From NCBI RefSeq assembly GCF_900103885.1, contig NZ_FNIM01000006.1, positions 1 through 64,000 on the forward strand: a DNA stretch of 64,000 nt, given 5' to 3'. The notes beneath the pieces were generated by a model. That model was not told the origin of the DNA. It saw nothing but the letters and a program-made list of their open reading frames with translations, and made no database searches. The position numbers were made by a program, and so were the translations under genes. Positions 1-8,495 of this stretch are shown piece by piece; within the stretch, counting starts at the first letter, position 1, and each line of letters starts with the position of its first letter. The stretch is from Actinomyces ruminicola. Lineage in GTDB: Bacteria > Actinomycetota > Actinomycetes > Actinomycetales > Actinomycetaceae.

Positions 1-398
1 GTCGCATACGTCGAATGCGTATGCACCACCCCACCCACACCATCCATATGCCGATACACATACGCATGCGCCGCCGTATCCGACGACGGCACCAAGCCCT
101 CCGGCGTCCCATCCACAACCTTGTCCCCATCCAGCGTGCACACCACCATATTGTCAGCACAAAGCTCGTCATAGGCCACCCCCGACGGCTTAATCACAAA
201 CAACCCCGTCCTCTCCACACTCCCATCCGCCCGGGTCACCACCACCCGCTCAGACACATTCCCAGCCGTCCACACCACCAAACCCCACCGAATCAACTCC
301 CCATGCAAACCAGCCACCCGCTCCCGCGCAGCCGCCACCGCCCCACGCACACCAGCATCCAAATCAGCCAGGACGATTCGTTCGGTCTTCTCCACCAT
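1..398 (-). CDS. araD: L-ribulose-5-phosphate 4-epimerase, 5' part (runs off the window)
   Basis: Class II aldolase-fold enzyme that interconverts L-ribulose 5-phosphate and D-xylulose 5-phosphate in pentose catabolism. Only the first 132 codons are present; the gene continues beyond base 1. The reading frame starts at an ATG (398-396) preceded by AAGGAG seven bases upstream. Visible family signatures are WTAGNVSER (phosphate-binding loop), FVIKPSGVAYDEL, VPSSDTAAH and the zinc-ligand stretch VVHTHSTYA. Codon use is odd: codons end mainly in G or T (TTG, GGG, GTG, GAT, GCT), while neighbouring genes prefer C or G. This suggests later acquisition or a different mutational history. An L-fuculose-phosphate aldolase relative is the main alternative, but the motif spacing favours AraD. 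Confidence 0.85.
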   Translation of the reverse strand, partial: MVEKTERIVLADLDAGVRGAVAAARERVAGLHGELIRWGLVVWTAGNVSERVVVTRADGSVERTGLFVIKPSGVAYDELCADNMVVCTLDGDKVVDGTPEGLVPSSDTAAHAYVYRHMDGVGGVVHTHSTYA

Positions 399-480
399 GA
401 GAGCACTCCTTCGTGACGGGCCGGCCCGCTGCCGGCCGATTTCTGCTGTCGTCACGATCCTGCTCGCCGCGGGGCAAACA

Positions 481-524
481 GTCACCGCCTCCACCGCACG
501 TTCGTGCAGCGGAGGCGGGGTGAC
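481..524. promoter_or_regulatory. 44-bp dyad (hairpin/operator) between nusB and araD
   Basis: GTCACC-GCCTCC at 481-492 pairs with GGAGGC-GG-GGTGAC at 511-524, and GCAC/GTGC form the inner stem. On the minus strand a TATAAG hexamer (529-524) directly abuts the dyad, 126 bases before the araD start codon. The dyad would therefore cover the first transcribed bases if that hexamer is a -10 box; I see no good -35. It may equally be the nusB terminator, although no T-tract follows. A second small hairpin (CGGCAC/GTGCCG, 537-555) lies between it and nusB. Confidence 0.4.
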
Positions 525-584
525 TTATACCGGTTTCGGCACGTTGCTTGTGCCGGTCTAGATGAAAGTGGACGAGTGGTCGGT

Positions 585-1112
585 TCAGCGCAGGGTGTCG
601 GCCAGGTCGCCGATGCGTCCGAGTAGTCCGTTGAGGAAGCGGGGCGAGTCGTCCGTCGACAGCATGCGGGCGAGGGTGATCGCCTCGTCCACTGCTACCG
701 GTGAGTCGACGTCGTCGTTCCAGACGATCTCCCAGGTGGCCAGGCGCGCGATGGCCCGGTCCGTGGCAGGCATGCGGCTGAGCACCCACCCGTGGGAGTA
801 GGTCTCGATGGTCTCGTCGATCTCGGTCAGGTGGTCGGCGACGCCCGCCAGGGCCTCGCGGGTGTAGGCGGGGGCCTCGGTCTGGTTCGCGGAGTGGGAG
901 GCCCGCTCGGCGGCGAGCTCCCGCAGCCTCTGCGCGCCCGATTCGCCCCGCAACATGCCGCGCTGGTCCGCTTCGAACAGGACCTCGACGGCCCGCCTGC
1001 GGGCCTTGGTGCGGGCGGTAATCGGGTACTTGGGGTGCTGGTCCGACGCGGCGTCGGCGTCGTCGAGCGACGCACGCGGCGCGTCGGACTCAACCGGCAT
1101 GGATTCGGTCAT
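585..1112 (-). CDS. nusB: Transcription antitermination factor NusB
   Basis: NusB binds BoxA RNA together with S10 (NusE) and supports rRNA antitermination. The 175-residue protein has a disordered acidic N-terminus (about residues 1-30) followed by the all-helical NusB domain. It begins with TKARRRAVEVLFEAD and ends with the conserved VAVDEAITLARMLSTDDSPRFLNG pattern (read here in parts: VDEAITLA, SPRFLNGLLG). The length is slightly above the usual 130-160 because of the tail. It follows efp by 6 bases with no clear Shine-Dalgarno sequence, so translation is probably coupled. The efp-nusB order is standard in actinobacteria. The start could also be the internal ATG four codons later. Confidence 0.95.
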   Translation of the reverse strand: MTESMPVESDAPRASLDDADAASDQHPKYPITARTKARRRAVEVLFEADQRGMLRGESGAQRLRELAAERASHSANQTEAPAYTREALAGVADHLTEIDETIETYSHGWVLSRMPATDRAIARLATWEIVWNDDVDSPVAVDEAITLARMLSTDDSPRFLNGLLGRIGDLADTLR

Positions 1113-1118
1113 CGGCGC

Positions 1119-1682
1119 TCAGTCGGTGACGCGGGAGATGTAGGAGCGGGAGCGCGTGTCCACCTTCACCCTGTCACCGATGTTGAGGAACAGCGGGACC
1201 TGGATCTCGGCACCGGTCTCAAGCGTGGCGGGCTTGGTGCCCGCGGAGGAGCGGTCGCCCTGCAGGCCCGGCTCGGTGTGGGAGATGGTCAGCACGACGG
1301 CGGCCGGCAGCTCCACGAACAGCACGTTGTCCTCGTGGAAGGCGACGATGACGTCCTGCCCCTCAAGCATGAGGTCGGCGGCCTCCCCGACGACGTCGGC
1401 GGACACGTAGGTCTGCTCGTAGGTCTTGACGTCCATGAAGACGAAGTCGTCGCCGTCCTTGTAGGAGAACTGCATGTCGCGGCGGTCGACGGTGGCGGTC
1501 TCCACCTTGAGGCCGGCGTTGAAGGTCTTGTCGACGGTCTTGCCGGAAAGAACGTTCTTGATCTTGGTGCGCACGAAGGCGGGGCCCTTGCCCGGCTTGA
1601 CGTGCTGGAACTCGACCACCTGCCACAGCTGGCCCTCCAGGTTCAGCACCATGCCGTTCTTCAGGTCGTTCGTCGTTGCCAC
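1119..1682 (-). CDS. efp: Elongation factor P
   Basis: EF-P enters the ribosomal E site and relieves stalling on polyproline. The 187-residue protein shows the three-barrel EF-P layout: KOW-like N-terminal domain, OB domain 2 and C-terminal OB domain ending in [17 protein letters not shown]. The loop that reaches the peptidyl-transferase centre reads KPGKGPAF with Lys32 at its tip; no epmA/epmB or earP is nearby. Translation starts at GTG (1682-1680) with AGGAAA six bases upstream. It is followed by nusB. It is separated from paiB by 178 bases holding the repeat element at 1803-1847, so it may have its own promoter there. Confidence 0.96.
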   Translation of the reverse strand: MATTNDLKNGMVLNLEGQLWQVVEFQHVKPGKGPAFVRTKIKNVLSGKTVDKTFNAGLKVETATVDRRDMQFSYKDGDDFVFMDVKTYEQTYVSADVVGEAADLMLEGQDVIVAFHEDNVLFVELPAAVVLTISHTEPGLQGDRSSAGTKPATLETGAEIQVPLFLNIGDRVKVDTRSRSYISRVTD

Positions 1683-1802
1683 GTGCGGTTTCCTATCTCG
1701 CTAGGGGATTGTCGGAGTCTCAGACCGCACCAGCCTACCGCCATGTCGCTGTCATCCCCCAGCCGCCGCCTGTCATGCCCATCACGGCCAGTGGGTCCCC
1801 CG

Positions 1803-1847
1803 CCACCATATCTACCGATCTCACCACGTAACTTCTACCGATCTCGG
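1803..1847 (-). repeat. 44-bp intergenic element, copy 1 (direct GATCGGTAGA repeats)
   Basis: Read on the minus strand, this element carries GATCGGTAGA twice with a 23-base period, separated by AGTTACGTG, and ends ATATGGTGG. A second copy lies on the plus strand at 52090-52133; the two agree at 37 of 44 positions by eye, and similarity continues into a C-rich flank (CGCCCCCT). It sits just after the paiB stop codon and about 120 bases before efp. The rest of the 1683-1860 gap holds no gene. It may be a binding site, an actinomycete interspersed repeat or a mobile remnant. Confidence 0.65.
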
Positions 1848-1860
1848 CGAGAGGGGGCGG

Positions 1861-2547
1861 CTAGTGGAAGTCAGTCATGTCCTTGACGTCCTCGCGCAGG
1901 GCGTGCACCTCGCCCAGGCGGGCGAGCGTGGCGTAGCGCTGCTCCGCATACGGCAGGGAGACTTCCAGCAGGAACTCGGCCATGCGGTCCTGCCCCTGGC
2001 GGGCCAGCTCGGCGGCGAGGGAGCGGATGTCGTCGGGGTGCCGGTTCTGGCTCATCTTGGCCTTGCCCTGGACGCGCTCGATGCGGACCTCCACCGCCAC
2101 GATCCCCCGCGACATGCGCTCCAACTTCTCCTCGCCGACACCGGCCAGCACGTCGTCCGGCTCGCTCAGCTCGGTGAGCCCCCGCGCTGCCCGCAGTGCC
2201 GCCTCGGGGCTGGGGTCAACCCGAACGGGCCCCCACACGTGCAAGGTGATGTAGTCCCAGGTGGGAACATTGGGCTTGACCGCGTTGGTGGCGTACCAGC
2301 GGGGCGAGACGTAGGCGTCGACGTCGTCGAAGATCACCATGCCGCCGCCGGTGATCGGCTCGCGCACCTGCGGGTTGTTGCGCACCAGGTGGGTGACCAG
2401 GGTGCCCCGTTCGGGGTCCCGGTAGAAGGGCACCAGCGTGGCCCGTGGGCCGTCGGCGTGGACGGTGATCAGGTTGCCGACGTGGGGCCGGTCCAGCAGC
2501 TCGGTGGCGTATTCCTCAGGAAGTTCAAAGTGCCGCGGCACATACAT
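1861..2547 (-). CDS. PaiB-type FMN-binding split-barrel protein
   Basis: The N-terminal MYVPRHFELP and the internal pattern of the PaiB family (HVGNLITVHADGPRATLVPFY about residues 22-42, ISPRWY-like VSPRWYATNAVKPNVPTWDY near 80) identify a split-barrel flavoprotein. PaiB was described in Bacillus as a negative regulator of protease and sporulation genes, but most members are uncharacterised. The C-terminal half contains the PaiB helix NRHPDDIRSLAAELARQG. The length of 228 is slightly above the typical 205-215. It starts 4 bases after the shikimate-kinase-like gene with no strong ribosome-binding site, so it appears translationally coupled to the aro genes. A role there is not evident. Confidence 0.8.
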   Translation of the reverse strand: MYVPRHFELPEEYATELLDRPHVGNLITVHADGPRATLVPFYRDPERGTLVTHLVRNNPQVREPITGGGMVIFDDVDAYVSPRWYATNAVKPNVPTWDYITLHVWGPVRVDPSPEAALRAARGLTELSEPDDVLAGVGEEKLERMSRGIVAVEVRIERVQGKAKMSQNRHPDDIRSLAAELARQGQDRMAEFLLEVSLPYAEQRYATLARLGEVHALREDVKDMTDFH

Positions 2548-2551
2548 GCGC

Positions 2552-3118
2552 TCAGCCTATGGTCCCGTCCGCCGCCGGGTCGAGGCCCTCCCGGTCCGCG
2601 ACCCGCGCCAGCACCAGGGCGGCGGCCTGCGCCGGGGTGGTGTCGGTGGTGTCGACGACGATCGGGCACCACCGCGCACACGCGGCCTCCCGCTCGCGCA
2701 GCATCCGGGTGAAGGTCTGGTGGACGTTTCCCAGCGCCACCGAGCGCGGCGCGTCCAGGCCGTTGCGGGTGGCCAGGCGCCGCGGCGTGGCGGTCAGGTG
2801 TACCAGGCACACCCCGGCGGCAGTCGCACCCGCAAGCGCGCTTTCAACGGCCGGGTCTCCCAGGCAGCCCGAGCCCAGGGCGACGACGGCGCCATCGCCG
2901 ACCCGGGCCAGGGCCCGCAGCGCGATGGCGGCCAGGGCGCGCCGGTAACGCTCCTCGGGGACGGCCACCAGGGCGAGCTCCGGGGCGGTGCCCAGTGCCC
3001 GGGCGGCCTCCGCGCCGACGTCGAGCAGGGGCGTCGCCTGGGCCTCCGCAAGGGCGGCGCCCACGCTGGAGCAGCCCGCACCGGGGGCGCCGAGCAGCAC
3101 CACGCCGGCCGGGCTCAC
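2552..3118 (-). CDS. Degenerate shikimate kinase paralogue
   Basis: This 188-residue protein has the length and layout of AroK but has lost its catalytic signatures. The P-loop reads GAPGAGCSS, with Cys16 in place of the Walker lysine; the substrate aspartates of AroK are absent (LLDVGAEA), and the GGG motif has become GSG (VALGSGCLG). The C-terminal lid region keeps a TRMLREREAACARW-like helix and the VDT strand. It overlaps aroKB by four bases (ATGA) and precedes paiB by 4 bases. It probably does not phosphorylate shikimate; a regulatory or scaffolding role with the neighbouring true kinase is possible but unproven. It has no frameshift or stop, so it is kept intact. Confidence 0.7.
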   Translation of the reverse strand: MSPAGVVLLGAPGAGCSSVGAALAEAQATPLLDVGAEAARALGTAPELALVAVPEERYRRALAAIALRALARVGDGAVVALGSGCLGDPAVESALAGATAAGVCLVHLTATPRRLATRNGLDAPRSVALGNVHQTFTRMLREREAACARWCPIVVDTTDTTPAQAAALVLARVADREGLDPAADGTIG

Positions 3119-4980
3119 GCGTCCCCTCCCGCGACCGTGCCGGCGGCAGCTGCTGCCGTCGGGGCGGTGACGGCGCCGTGGGCGGCGCGCAGAACCTCCA
3201 GCCCGGGTTCGATGCCGCGCACGGGGCGGGCGACGTCGTCCAGCAGCACCATGCGCAGCCGGCCGGCACGCACCTTCTTGTCGGAGGTCATGGCCGCGTG
3301 CAAGGCGTCGAAGGCATCCGCTCCCTCCGGGAACGAAGTGGGCAGGCCGGCCGCGGCGAAGGCACGGCGGTGGAGGGCGAGCGCGTCCGCACCCAGCCGC
3401 CCCAGCCGGTGGGAGACCTCCGCTGCGAACACGCAGCCGACCGCGACCGCCTCACCGTGCCGCCAGGCGTAGCCGGTCACCTTCTCGATGGCGTGGGCGT
3501 AGGTGTGCCCGTAGTTGAGGATCTCCCGCAGCCCGGCCTCGGTGAGGTCCTCCCCCACCACCGCGGCCTTGACCGCGACCGAGCGGGTCACCAGCTCGCA
3601 GATCACCGGGGAGTCTGCAAGTGGCGGGGCGGAGCCGCTCAGGACCCGGTCCAGGATCACCGGGTCGGCGATGAACCCGCACTTGACGACCTCGCCCAGG
3701 CCCGCACGCAGCTCCGGCGTGGGCAGCGTCTCGAGAACATCCAGGTCGGCGATGACGGCGGCCGGCGGGTGGAACGCGCCCACCAGGTTCTTGCCGGCGT
3801 CGGTGTCAATGCCGGTCTTGCCGCCGACAGCGGCGTCCACCATCGCCAGCAGGGTGGTGGGCACCTGCACGATGGGGACGCCGCGCAGCCACGTGGCGGC
3901 GGCGAAACCGGCCAGGTCGGTGGTGGCACCCCCGCCCACGCCCACCAGGCAGCCGTCGCGGCCCATGCGGAAGGCGCCCAGCTGCTCCCAGATCTCGTTG
4001 AGTACGGCGGCGTGCTTGGCGCGCTCCCCGCCTGGCACCTCGATGCGGGTCACCCGCAGTCCGGCGGCGGCCAGCGCGGACGCGTAGGTGGTGGCGGCGG
4101 ATGCCAGCGCGTCGGCGTGGATGATCGCGACCCCGCCGGCCCCCGCACCGGGGGCCGCGGCAACCGCACTGGTGACGGCTTCGGCCAGCCCGGCGCCGAC
4201 CACCACGTCATAGGGGCGGGCAGTGGCGGTTCCCGGGACGGTAATGCGAGTAATGCCGTCCTCGTGCACCTGCCGCGGCGCGGCCGTCCGAGAGGCGTGC
4301 ACGGCGCCGGGTGCCGGGTTCAGCGCGGCTGCCGCCTGGGAGGGGGCCGCACCCAGCGACACCAGGACCAGGGCGGCGACCTGCTCCGGGGTGAGCCCGT
4401 CCGTGGGCACGCTCAAGGTGGCGACCTGCCGATACAGCTCGGCGCGCTCGGTGTGCAGGGCCTCCATACGGGCCAGTACGTCTCCAGCAAGGCCTTCCCG
4501 AGCGGCCTCGGCGGCATCCGAGTCCGCCCCGCGGCCCGCCGGGCAGGCCGGGTTCATCAGCGGCCGACCGGCGCCGTCTCCCACGTGGGCCGCCGCGGTC
4601 GCCGGGCTGGCCACCAGGTAGACGACCTCCCGTCCCTGCAGCAGCCGCCGGTTCTCCGCGCGCAGCACGGCGCCACCGCCGAGCGCCACCACTCCGTGAG
4701 CGGCGGCCTCGCCGGTCAGCACGGCCCGCAGCGCCCGGGTCTCTCGCTCCCGGAAGCCCTCCTCACCCTCGGCGGCGAAGATCTGGGGGATGGTCATGCG
4801 GGCACGACGCCGGATCTCCGCATCGGTGTCGGTCACCTGCACACCCAGGGCGGTGGCCAGCAAACGAGCCACGGTGGTCTTGCCGGAGCCGGGCAGGCCG
4901 ACCAGCACCAGCGGAAGGCGATCGGGGTCGATGGCCGCGCGCAGCGGCCGGGCCGGCCGGTCGGTGGAATGGAGATTCAT
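3115..4980 (-). CDS. aroKB: Bifunctional shikimate kinase / 3-dehydroquinate synthase
   Basis: A fusion catalysing two shikimate-pathway steps. Residues about 20-205 form shikimate kinase: Walker A GLPGSGKTT (28-36), the DTD shikimate-binding triad (51-53), GFRERE, and VALGGGAV. A proline/alanine-rich linker leads to dehydroquinate synthase from about residue 255: NAD/substrate loop GGERAKH, GVGGGATTDLAGFAAATWLRGV (seen in parts), PTTLLAMVDAAVGGKTGID, KNLVGAFHPP, and metal-binding YGHTYAHAIE. Total length 621 fits the fused form known from several actinobacteria. It lies between aroC (43 bases upstream in transcription) and the degenerate kinase paralogue. Both halves retain catalytic residues, so the enzyme should be active at both steps. 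Confidence 0.94.
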   Translation of the reverse strand: MNLHSTDRPARPLRAAIDPDRLPLVLVGLPGSGKTTVARLLATALGVQVTDTDAEIRRRARMTIPQIFAAEGEEGFRERETRALRAVLTGEAAAHGVVALGGGAVLRAENRRLLQGREVVYLVASPATAAAHVGDGAGRPLMNPACPAGRGADSDAAEAAREGLAGDVLARMEALHTERAELYRQVATLSVPTDGLTPEQVAALVLVSLGAAPSQAAAALNPAPGAVHASRTAAPRQVHEDGITRITVPGTATARPYDVVVGAGLAEAVTSAVAAAPGAGAGGVAIIHADALASAATTYASALAAAGLRVTRIEVPGGERAKHAAVLNEIWEQLGAFRMGRDGCLVGVGGGATTDLAGFAAATWLRGVPIVQVPTTLLAMVDAAVGGKTGIDTDAGKNLVGAFHPPAAVIADLDVLETLPTPELRAGLGEVVKCGFIADPVILDRVLSGSAPPLADSPVICELVTRSVAVKAAVVGEDLTEAGLREILNYGHTYAHAIEKVTGYAWRHGEAVAVGCVFAAEVSHRLGRLGADALALHRRAFAAAGLPTSFPEGADAFDALHAAMTSDKKVRAGRLRMVLLDDVARPVRGIEPGLEVLRAAHGAVTAPTAAAAAGTVAGGDA

Positions 4981-5023
4981 CGCTCACGGCTCCTTCGGCG
5001 TGTGAGGGTGCGTACGAGCCCGG

Positions 5024-6244
5024 TCACCAGCTGGTGCGTTCAGCCACGCGGGCTAGGTAGCCGGACAGGTTGCGGCGGGCCTCGGTCAGCGAGTCACCGC
5101 CGGTCTTTTCCAGCAGAGCATCGGCGAGTACCAGGGCCACCATGGCCTCGGCGATCACCGCGCCGGGGACGACGGCGGTGGTGTCGGAGCGCTGATGCAG
5201 GCCGGTGGCGGGCTCCCCGCTGGCCAGGTCGACGGTGCGCAGGGCCCGGGGCACCGTGGATATGGGCTTGTAGGCGACCCGCACCCGGATTTCGTCGCCG
5301 TTGCTGATGCCGCCCTCGATACCGCCGGCCCGGTTGGTGGCACGCTCCACGTGCCCGGCGTTCAGGGAGAGGATCTCGTCGTGGGCGGCGGAGCCCCTGC
5401 GCGCGGCCTCGGCGAAGCCGTCTCCGATCTCCACGCCCTTGACCGCCTGGATGCCCATCAGTGCGCCGGCCAGCCGGGCGTCGAGGCGCCGGTCGGACTG
5501 CACATGGGTGCCCAGACCGATGGGCACGCCGGTGGCGACCACCTCCACCACGCCGCCGAGGGTGTCGCCCGCCTTCCGGGCGGCGTCGATCTCGGCGACC
5601 ATCGCGGCGCTGGTGGCCGGGTCGGTGCAGCGCACCGGGTCGGCGCTCAGCCGCTGCTCATCATCCGGGGTGGGGCCGGGCACCGCCTCCGGCAGCGCTA
5701 CAGTGCCGATGCGCACCACGTGGCTGACGAGCCGGATACCGGCGATCTGTTCAAGCACCGCCTCGGCAACGGCCCCCAGGGCGACCCGGGCGGCGGTCTC
5801 GCGGGCGGAGGCGCGCTCGAGGACGGGGCGGGCGTCCGCCAGGTCGTACTTGAGCAGGCCGGGCAGGTCGGCGTGGCCGGGGCGCGGCCGGGTCAGGGGC
5901 AGATTGCGGGCGATCTCACGCTCGTCGCCGGTACCGGCGTGCTTGCGCAGGGCGGAGTCGGGGACCGGGTCGGCACTCATGACGGTGGACCACTTGGGCC
6001 ACTCGGAGTTGCCTATGCGCAGGGCGATGGGACTGCCCAATGTGCGTCCGTGGCGGATGCCCCCGAGAACCGACAGCTCGTCGGCCTCGAACTTCTGGCG
6101 GGCGCCGCGCCCATGCCCGAGGCGGCGACGAGCCAGGGCGGTACGGATCCGCTCACTCGAAATCTCAACTCCCGCAGGCACGCCCTCAATGATGGCGGTG
6201 AGGGCCTCGCCGTGGGACTCGCCGGCGGTCATCCATCGAAGCAT
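5024..6244 (-). CDS. aroC: Chorismate synthase
   Basis: Catalyses the last step of the shikimate pathway, anti-1,4-elimination of phosphate from EPSP with reduced FMN. The 406-residue protein begins [21 protein letters not shown] (signature GESHG with the conserved His) and contains [31 protein letters not shown] and [19 protein letters not shown] (shortened here to DTTAVVPGA). It follows aroE by 7 bases and precedes aroKB by 43 bases, making a compact aroE-aroC-aroKB unit. Length is typical of actinobacterial AroC. Confidence 0.96.
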   Translation of the reverse strand: MLRWMTAGESHGEALTAIIEGVPAGVEISSERIRTALARRRLGHGRGARQKFEADELSVLGGIRHGRTLGSPIALRIGNSEWPKWSTVMSADPVPDSALRKHAGTGDEREIARNLPLTRPRPGHADLPGLLKYDLADARPVLERASARETAARVALGAVAEAVLEQIAGIRLVSHVVRIGTVALPEAVPGPTPDDEQRLSADPVRCTDPATSAAMVAEIDAARKAGDTLGGVVEVVATGVPIGLGTHVQSDRRLDARLAGALMGIQAVKGVEIGDGFAEAARRGSAAHDEILSLNAGHVERATNRAGGIEGGISNGDEIRVRVAYKPISTVPRALRTVDLASGEPATGLHQRSDTTAVVPGAVIAEAMVALVLADALLEKTGGDSLTEARRNLSGYLARVAERTSW

Positions 6245-6251
6245 GGGGCGA

Positions 6252-7247
6252 TCATCCCATGTCTTCGCCGGGTGTGCCGTCGGCGTCCGTGCCGGCGCGG
6301 TCGGCCAGCGCCGCCAGCAGCGCCCGGCGCATGGGCTGAAGCGCGGGGGTGCGGCCGGTCATGAGGGTGACCTGCGGAACGGCCTGGTGCAGCAGCATCA
6401 GCCAGCCCGGTGCTACGGCTCCCCCGGCCTCCTGCCAGGCGCCGGCCAGCGGAGTGGGCCAGGGCGCATAGACGACGTCGAGCATCATTGCCCCGCTCCG
6501 GGGCCTCGAGCCGGACAGTGCGGCCGCCAGTGGCGCGGCCAGGGTGTCAGCGGCGCCGGCCGGGAGCGTGGAGACCAGCAGGTCGGCGGCTGCCGCCGCC
6601 TGCGCCACCTGTGCGTCGGAGTCGGCCTGACCGGGTCGCCAAGTCAGGGCGGTCACCTCCAGCCCCATGCGGTGAGCTGCGGCCAGCGCCCGTCCGGGAC
6701 CGGCGTGGCGGCGGGCGGCGACGGTGATCTCGGTGGCGCCCAGCTCGGCCAGAGCGGCCAGTGCGGAGCAGGCGGTGGCGCCGGAGCCGAGGACTACGGC
6801 GCGGGTCGGCTCGGAGCCGGACTCCGTCCCTGACCGGGCGGCGGAGGCGGTCTCGCGCACGGCGCCGACGATGCCCGCGACGTCGGTGTTGAAGCCGGCC
6901 AGCAGGGCGGCGCCGCGTCCGGGCCGCTGGGTGATGACGGTGTTGACCGCGCCGACGGTGGCGGCCAGGGGGTCGATGACATCCAGCCGGCTCAGCAGGG
7001 CCTGCTTGTGCGGCATGGTGACGCTCAATCCCGCCCACACGGGATCTGTCGGCGCCGGGGCGGCCAGCTCCTCCAGCAGCGCGGGCAGCTCGGCCGGCGC
7101 GGTCTCGCGGCGCTCATAGGTCCAGTTGTCCAGGCCCAGGGCGGCGTACGCCGCCCGGTGGAGCACCGGGGACAGGGAGTGCAGTACCGGTGCGCCGATG
7201 ACGGCGGCCCGGTACCGGGCGGGCAGGGCCGCGGTCGACGCCGCCAT
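6252..7247 (-). CDS. aroE: Shikimate dehydrogenase
   Basis: NADP-dependent reduction of 3-dehydroshikimate to shikimate. The N-terminal substrate domain shows [17 protein letters not shown] (Ser pair contacting shikimate) and [12 protein letters not shown] with the catalytic lysine, then GAVNTV and the FNTD motif. The Rossmann domain carries [14 protein letters not shown]. The length of 331 is longer than the usual 270-290 because of loop insertions around residues 135-150 and an acidic C-terminal tail. It lies 6 bases after mltG and 7 before aroC. YdiB/quinate dehydrogenase is less likely in this context. Confidence 0.92.
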   Translation of the reverse strand: MAASTAALPARYRAAVIGAPVLHSLSPVLHRAAYAALGLDNWTYERRETAPAELPALLEELAAPAPTDPVWAGLSVTMPHKQALLSRLDVIDPLAATVGAVNTVITQRPGRGAALLAGFNTDVAGIVGAVRETASAARSGTESGSEPTRAVVLGSGATACSALAALAELGATEITVAARRHAGPGRALAAAHRMGLEVTALTWRPGQADSDAQVAQAAAAADLLVSTLPAGAADTLAAPLAAALSGSRPRSGAMMLDVVYAPWPTPLAGAWQEAGGAVAPGWLMLLHQAVPQVTLMTGRTPALQPMRRALLAALADRAGTDADGTPGEDMG

Positions 7248-7253
7248 GGCTGC

Positions 7254-8495
7254 CTACTCGCCCCCCGCGGTGGCGGTGGCCGCGGCGCTGGGCGAGGCGG
7301 AGGCGCCGGAGCAGACCTCGGGGTTGGACTTGCAGTAGGCGGTCAGCTTCTCGGTGTTGGTGACCTGCTCCTCGTGGGAGGTGGCGAACAGGGTCTCACC
7401 GGTCTCCAGGTTGACGGTGACGAAGTACAGCCAGTCGCCCTCGGGCGGGTTGATTACCGCCTGGATGGCGGCCTCACCGGGGCTGCCGATCGGGGTGGGG
7501 GGCAGCCCCGCGTGCTGGTAGGTGTTGTAGGCGTTGGAGGAGTCGGCGATCTCCTCGGAGGACGGGATGCCGCCGGTACGCCCCAGCCCGTACAGGACCG
7601 TGGAGTCCATCTGCAGCATGCCCTTGGTCTCGCCGCCCTTGTCGGCCAAGCGGTTCTCAATCACCCGGGCCACCTGCCGGTAGTAGGTGGCGTTGGAGAC
7701 CTCGCGCTCGACGATGGAGGCCTTGGTCAGCACTGCCTCGTAGTCGGACTCTGACACGCCGGCGTTGGCGAGCCGCGTCAGGGTGGTGGAGACCATGGAG
7801 GCGACCACGTCGGTGGCGGTGGCGTCCTCGGCAATGTCATAGGTGGAGGGGGCCAGCCAGCCCTCGACGTCGCCGCCGGCGGCCTCCGGCAGGCCGATGG
7901 CGGCGGTGTCGGCGAAGGCCTGCTCCACATCGGCGTCGCTGTAGCCGCCCACGCTCATGAGCCGCTCCTTGACCTGGGCCTTGGTCGCGCCCTCGGGAAT
8001 GGTCAGGGTGTGGTCGGAGCGGGAGGAGGGGTCCAGCAGCAGGGCCACGGCATTGGCGGCAGACATGTGCGTCTTGAGCGTGTAGGTGCCGGCCTGGATA
8101 CTGCTGGAGTTGGAGTTGGCCGAGTAGGCCTCCTTGAAGGCTCCGGCGGTGGCGACCACTTCCTTTTCAACCAGGATCTCGGCGATGTCGGCGCCGGTGG
8201 CGCCGTCGGGAATGGTGACGATGACGTCGTCCTCGCCCGCACCCGTGTAGTCGGAGACGGTGGTCTGCGCCGGTTGTGCGCCCCTGATGACGCCGAGCGC
8301 CTTGAAGCCGACGAATCCGACCCCGGTGAGAACGACGACTAGCACGATGGCGGTCAGTGCATGCCGCCGGCGCTTGCGGCGTCGGCGGTTGCGTTCTGCC
8401 TGCCGACTGCGGTGACGCCGACGGCGGCTGTCCTCGGGCTGCCCGGCGTCGGGGGCCTCAACCCCGACCGCCGAGAAGAAGTCGTCCTCGGTCAC
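7254..8495 (-). CDS. mltG: Endolytic murein transglycosylase MltG (YceG-like)
   Basis: Membrane-anchored lytic transglycosylase that cuts nascent glycan strands. The N-terminus is a cytoplasmic Arg-rich stretch followed by one transmembrane helix (about residues 47-70, ALTAIVLVVVLTGVGFVGF), then a LysM-like domain and the YceG catalytic domain. The latter has ASIVEREVSN with the catalytic Glu, RQVARVIENRL, LQMDSTVLYGLG, YNTYQHAGLPPTPI and NPPEGDWLYFV. The GTG start overlaps the ruvX stop codon by four bases (GTGA). The alaS-ruvX-mltG-aroE order is conserved in actinobacteria. The last 30 residues form an Ala/Ser-rich tail. Confidence 0.93.
   Translation of the reverse strand: MTEDDFFSAVGVEAPDAGQPEDSRRRRHRSRQAERNRRRRKRRRHALTAIVLVVVLTGVGFVGFKALGVIRGAQPAQTTVSDYTGAGEDDVIVTIPDGATGADIAEILVEKEVVATAGAFKEAYSANSNSSSIQAGTYTLKTHMSAANAVALLLDPSSRSDHTLTIPEGATKAQVKERLMSVGGYSDADVEQAFADTAAIGLPEAAGGDVEGWLAPSTYDIAEDATATDVVASMVSTTLTRLANAGVSESDYEAVLTKASIVEREVSNATYYRQVARVIENRLADKGGETKGMLQMDSTVLYGLGRTGGIPSSEEIADSSNAYNTYQHAGLPPTPIGSPGEAAIQAVINPPEGDWLYFVTVNLETGETLFATSHEEQVTNTEKLTAYCKSNPEVCSGASASPSAAATATAGGE

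Noticed and set aside
364-789. Minus-strand 141-codon frame bridging araD and nusB
   Set aside because: Overlaps both genes in another frame; no ribosome-binding site or family signature.
2995-5307. 770-codon plus-strand open frame
   Set aside because: Lies antisense to aroKB; low-complexity Arg/Gly/His composition and no recognisable domain. It is a by-product of high-GC codon use. The same applies to 9497-11692, 22519-25350, 41972-44626 and 58595-60571.
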